Assembly (NCBI RefSeq): GCF_031085175.1
Contig: NZ_JAVHUY010000034.1
Span: forward strand, 1 to 64,000
Direction: 5' to 3'
From: Phytohabitans maris
Lineage (GTDB): Bacteria; Actinomycetota; Actinomycetes; Mycobacteriales; Micromonosporaceae
DNA length: 64,000 nucleotides
The notes beneath the pieces are model-generated. The model did not search any database. It was not told the DNA's origin and saw only the letters and a program-made list of their open reading frames with translations. Shown in pieces: positions 61,059 through 64,000 of this stretch. The number at the start of each line of letters is the position of its first letter. Within the stretch, counting starts at the first letter, position 1. Position numbers and translations under genes: made by a program.

Positions 61059-61451
61059 CTACAACCTCGCGAAGAGGTCCACCCCGTTCCCGTCCGGGTC
61101 GTGGACCATCGCGTACCGCTGGCCCCAGAACGCGTCCCACGGCTCCTTGTGCCCCTCGAACCCGGCGGCCACCAGGTCGGCGTACACCTTGTCGACCTCG
61201 GCCGGGCTGTCGCAGGCGAAGGCGAGCGCGGCCCGCGGCCCGCCGCCCTCCGGCGCTTGCCAATCGGGATCGAACGAACGGACCGTCCGCTCCGTGTCCA
61301 GCAGCAGCCGCAGCCCGCCCGGCAGCGCGGCCTCCACGTGAGGTTCGGACTCGGCTCCCTCGGGAAAGTGGATACCGAGGCGGCGGTAGAAGGACAGGGA
61401 ACGGCTCATGTCGGCCACTACCAGGCCGATCGCGTCTACTCGAGGTGCCAT
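61059..61451 (-). CDS. VOC (glyoxalase/bleomycin resistance) superfamily protein
   Basis: 130 aa from ATG at 61451. The fold is seen from VDAIGLVVADMSRSLSFYRRLGIHFPEGAES, VEAALPGGLRLLLDTERT and the C-terminal QRYAMVHDPDGNGVDLFARL, where the final Glu metal ligand of many members is Asp (GNGVDLF). It may be a dioxygenase, glyoxalase or binding protein; no substrate can be given. Confidence 0.88.
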   Translation of the reverse strand: MAPRVDAIGLVVADMSRSLSFYRRLGIHFPEGAESEPHVEAALPGGLRLLLDTERTVRSFDPDWQAPEGGGPRAALAFACDSPAEVDKVYADLVAAGFEGHKEPWDAFWGQRYAMVHDPDGNGVDLFARL

Positions 61452-61614
61452 GGCCACCACGCTAGGAGGCCGCTGGGTAGGGGTCTTGAAGGAATCGGAC
61501 AAGCCTTAGTGACGCATTCCTCAGCGCCAGTTGCGATCAGGTCTATCAACCCCGGAGGGATTACGGTTGAGTAAAGCCGTTCACGAAGAATCTGCGGGCG
61601 AAGCGAGGCACCCC

Positions 61615-62898
<1,284 letters not shown>

Positions 62899-62944
62899 CG
62901 CACGGTACGATCCGCTCCGGTCTATCAGACGACGGGGCGGATAC

Positions 62945-64000
62945 GTGACAGAGCAGCGCATCGCGACACGGCGGGTCAGCCTCGATCCCGCCGTGTTCGC
63001 GGTCGCGGCCGGCACGCTCTTCGGGCTGCTGCTCCTGCGCAACCCGGTCACCTTCGGCCGCGTCGTCTACGAGCGTGGCGACTTCGCCGCCAACTCGGTC
63101 ATCACGGCCGACGCCAAGCACTTCGACCTGCTGGTCGGCAACTACTCGCGGCTCGGCTTCCACCACCCCGGGCCGGCCTTCTTCTACGTGCAGGCCTTCG
63201 GCGAGTGGCTCCTCTACGACCTGCTCGGCGCCGTACCCACCCCGTGGAACGGGCAGTGGGTCGCGCTGCTCGCCCTCAACTCCGTACTCCTGGCGCTGGT
63301 CCTGAGCGTCGTCCACAGCTGGACCGCGTCGCGGGCCGCGACCGCCCTCTGCGGCGCCGCCATGATCCTGTACTTCGCGACGCAGCCCGCGATCCTCGCG
63401 TCGGCGTGGATGCCCAACCTGTACGTGGCGCCCTTCCTGCTCCTGCTCACCGCCGCCGCCTCGGTAGCCGCCGGCCGGGTCGCCCACCTGCCGCTGCTCG
63501 CCCTCGCCGCCGGGCTGCTGATCCACGGCCACGTCAGCTTCCTGCTCTTCGCCCCGGTCCTGTCCGGCGCGGCGGTGGTCGCCTCGCTCTGGACCGGCCG
63601 CCCGGCGTGGCGGGAGTCCGGTGTCGCGGTGGCCGGGGCGGTCGCGGTGCTCGCCGTCTTCGCGCTGCCGATCGCGCTCAACCTGCTGCTGCACTGGCCG
63701 GGCGACCTGCTGCGGTACTTCGAGTACGACGGTGCGCGCGCCACGCCGGCCGCCGCCGACGTCGCCCGCTACGTGCTGCGCTACTACGCGTCCTCACCCC
63801 CGCTGGGTGCGCTGGCCGCGGCCGCGTTCCTCGGCAGCGCCGCGTTCCTCACCCGCCGCCTTCCGGCCGGACCGCCGCGCCGCTTCCTCACCGCGGCCGT
63901 CTGCGCCGCCGCGCTGGCCACGATCCTGTTCACCGGGTACGTCGCGCGCGCCGTCGACGACCTCCGCTTCACCTACGTCGGGCAGTTCACCCGGGCGATA
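62945..64000 (+). CDS. large polytopic membrane protein (3' end outside window)
   Basis: The GTG at 62945 starts an open frame of at least 352 codons that runs off the window. It begins MTEQRIATRRVSLDPAVFAV, followed by many hydrophobic helices. The first outside-facing loop contains GDFAANSVITADAKHFDLLVGNYSRLGFHHPGPAFFYVQAFGEWLLYDLLG, including an acidic residue and HHPGP, a layout resembling GT-C fold glycosyltransferases or similar lipid-linked sugar enzymes. I do not recognise a named family, so the glycosyltransferase idea is tentative. It follows gltA by 46 bp. Confidence 0.75.
   Translation, partial: MTEQRIATRRVSLDPAVFAVAAGTLFGLLLLRNPVTFGRVVYERGDFAANSVITADAKHFDLLVGNYSRLGFHHPGPAFFYVQAFGEWLLYDLLGAVPTPWNGQWVALLALNSVLLALVLSVVHSWTASRAATALCGAAMILYFATQPAILASAWMPNLYVAPFLLLLTAAASVAAGRVAHLPLLALAAGLLIHGHVSFLLFAPVLSGAAVVASLWTGRPAWRESGVAVAGAVAVLAVFALPIALNLLLHWPGDLLRYFEYDGARATPAAADVARYVLRYYASSPPLGALAAAAFLGSAAFLTRRLPAGPPRRFLTAAVCAAALATILFTGYVARAVDDLRFTYVGQFTRAI

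Overview
The window is very GC-rich actinobacterial DNA. It has GTG and TTG starts, many 4-bp ATGA/GTGA gene overlaps, Tat and lipoprotein signals, an AfsR/SARP regulator, IdeR/DmdR-type iron control and a second SecA. Protein style and intergenic repeats suggest a Micromonosporaceae-like soil actinomycete, which is an inference. The presence of citrate synthase (gltA), dihydrolipoyl dehydrogenase (lpd) and secA2 points to chromosome. I saw no rRNA, tRNA, CRISPR array or complete insertion sequence.

Layout. (1) 1-3.5 kb: the end of an unknown winged-helix-like protein, an Ala-rich secreted protein with in-frame 18-bp repeats, and an ECF sigma / zinc-finger anti-sigma pair. (2) 3.5-9.9 kb: a form I aerobic carbon monoxide dehydrogenase locus. 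A divergent LysR regulator faces coxM-coxS-coxL, an XdhC/CoxF-like gene and a CoxG-like gene; CoxL carries the form I loop AYACSFR. (3) 10-13.6 kb: a PEP-mutase/isocitrate lyase-like enzyme, an SDR, a gap packed with hairpins and a DHA2-type MFS pump. (4) 13.8-21.1 kb: an FtsX-type ABC exporter behind a large AfsR-like regulator, a serine beta-lactamase-fold protein and a second PEP-mutase-like enzyme. (5) 21.2-26.1 kb: a polyol/sugar ABC import operon with dehydrogenase and DeoR regulator. (6) 26.2-30.2 kb: a decayed FecCD siderophore permease, an iron box, and an asymmetric heterodimeric ABC exporter.

(7) 30.3-36.3 kb: a regulator with two receiver-like and two LuxR HTH modules, a HesB-like protein, a sialidase with its probable GntR/FCD regulator, a MazF-like protein, and a SigE-family sigma factor coupled to a membrane protein. 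(8) 36.4-43.4 kb: an LVIVD-repeat secreted protein divergent from a DUF305 protein, a secreted carbohydrate-binding-like protein, a NarL-type two-component system and an ABC exporter. (9) 43.4-49.2 kb: a DUF3500 protein, a frameshifted STAS protein, a methyltransferase remnant, lpd and secA2. (10) 49.2-54.6 kb: a divergent glycoside locus with Zn-dehydrogenase and Gfo/Idh/MocA oxidoreductase on one side, GpgS-like and GT4 glycosyltransferases on the other, and an MFS gene. (11) 54.8-64 kb: a Vms1/Rv2629-like protein, an acyl-CoA ligase, a HicB-like/DinB-like fusion, an EamA transporter, a DUF2255 protein, a VOC-AraC pair, gltA and the start of a large membrane protein.

The most unusual features are not ordinary genes. 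Two families of long palindromic elements each occur twice, tens of kilobases apart: 21214-21269 with 59693-59748, and 11881-11928 with 46710-46757. In one copy the palindrome supplies the last codons and stop of a dehydrogenase. A third complex hairpin array lies at 11741-12028. Other points of interest are an 80-bp insertion-like segment between coxS and coxL that creates a bridging mini-ORF, a shared operator motif linking the sialidase and its regulator, and an ABC exporter whose two ATP sites have degenerated in complementary ways.
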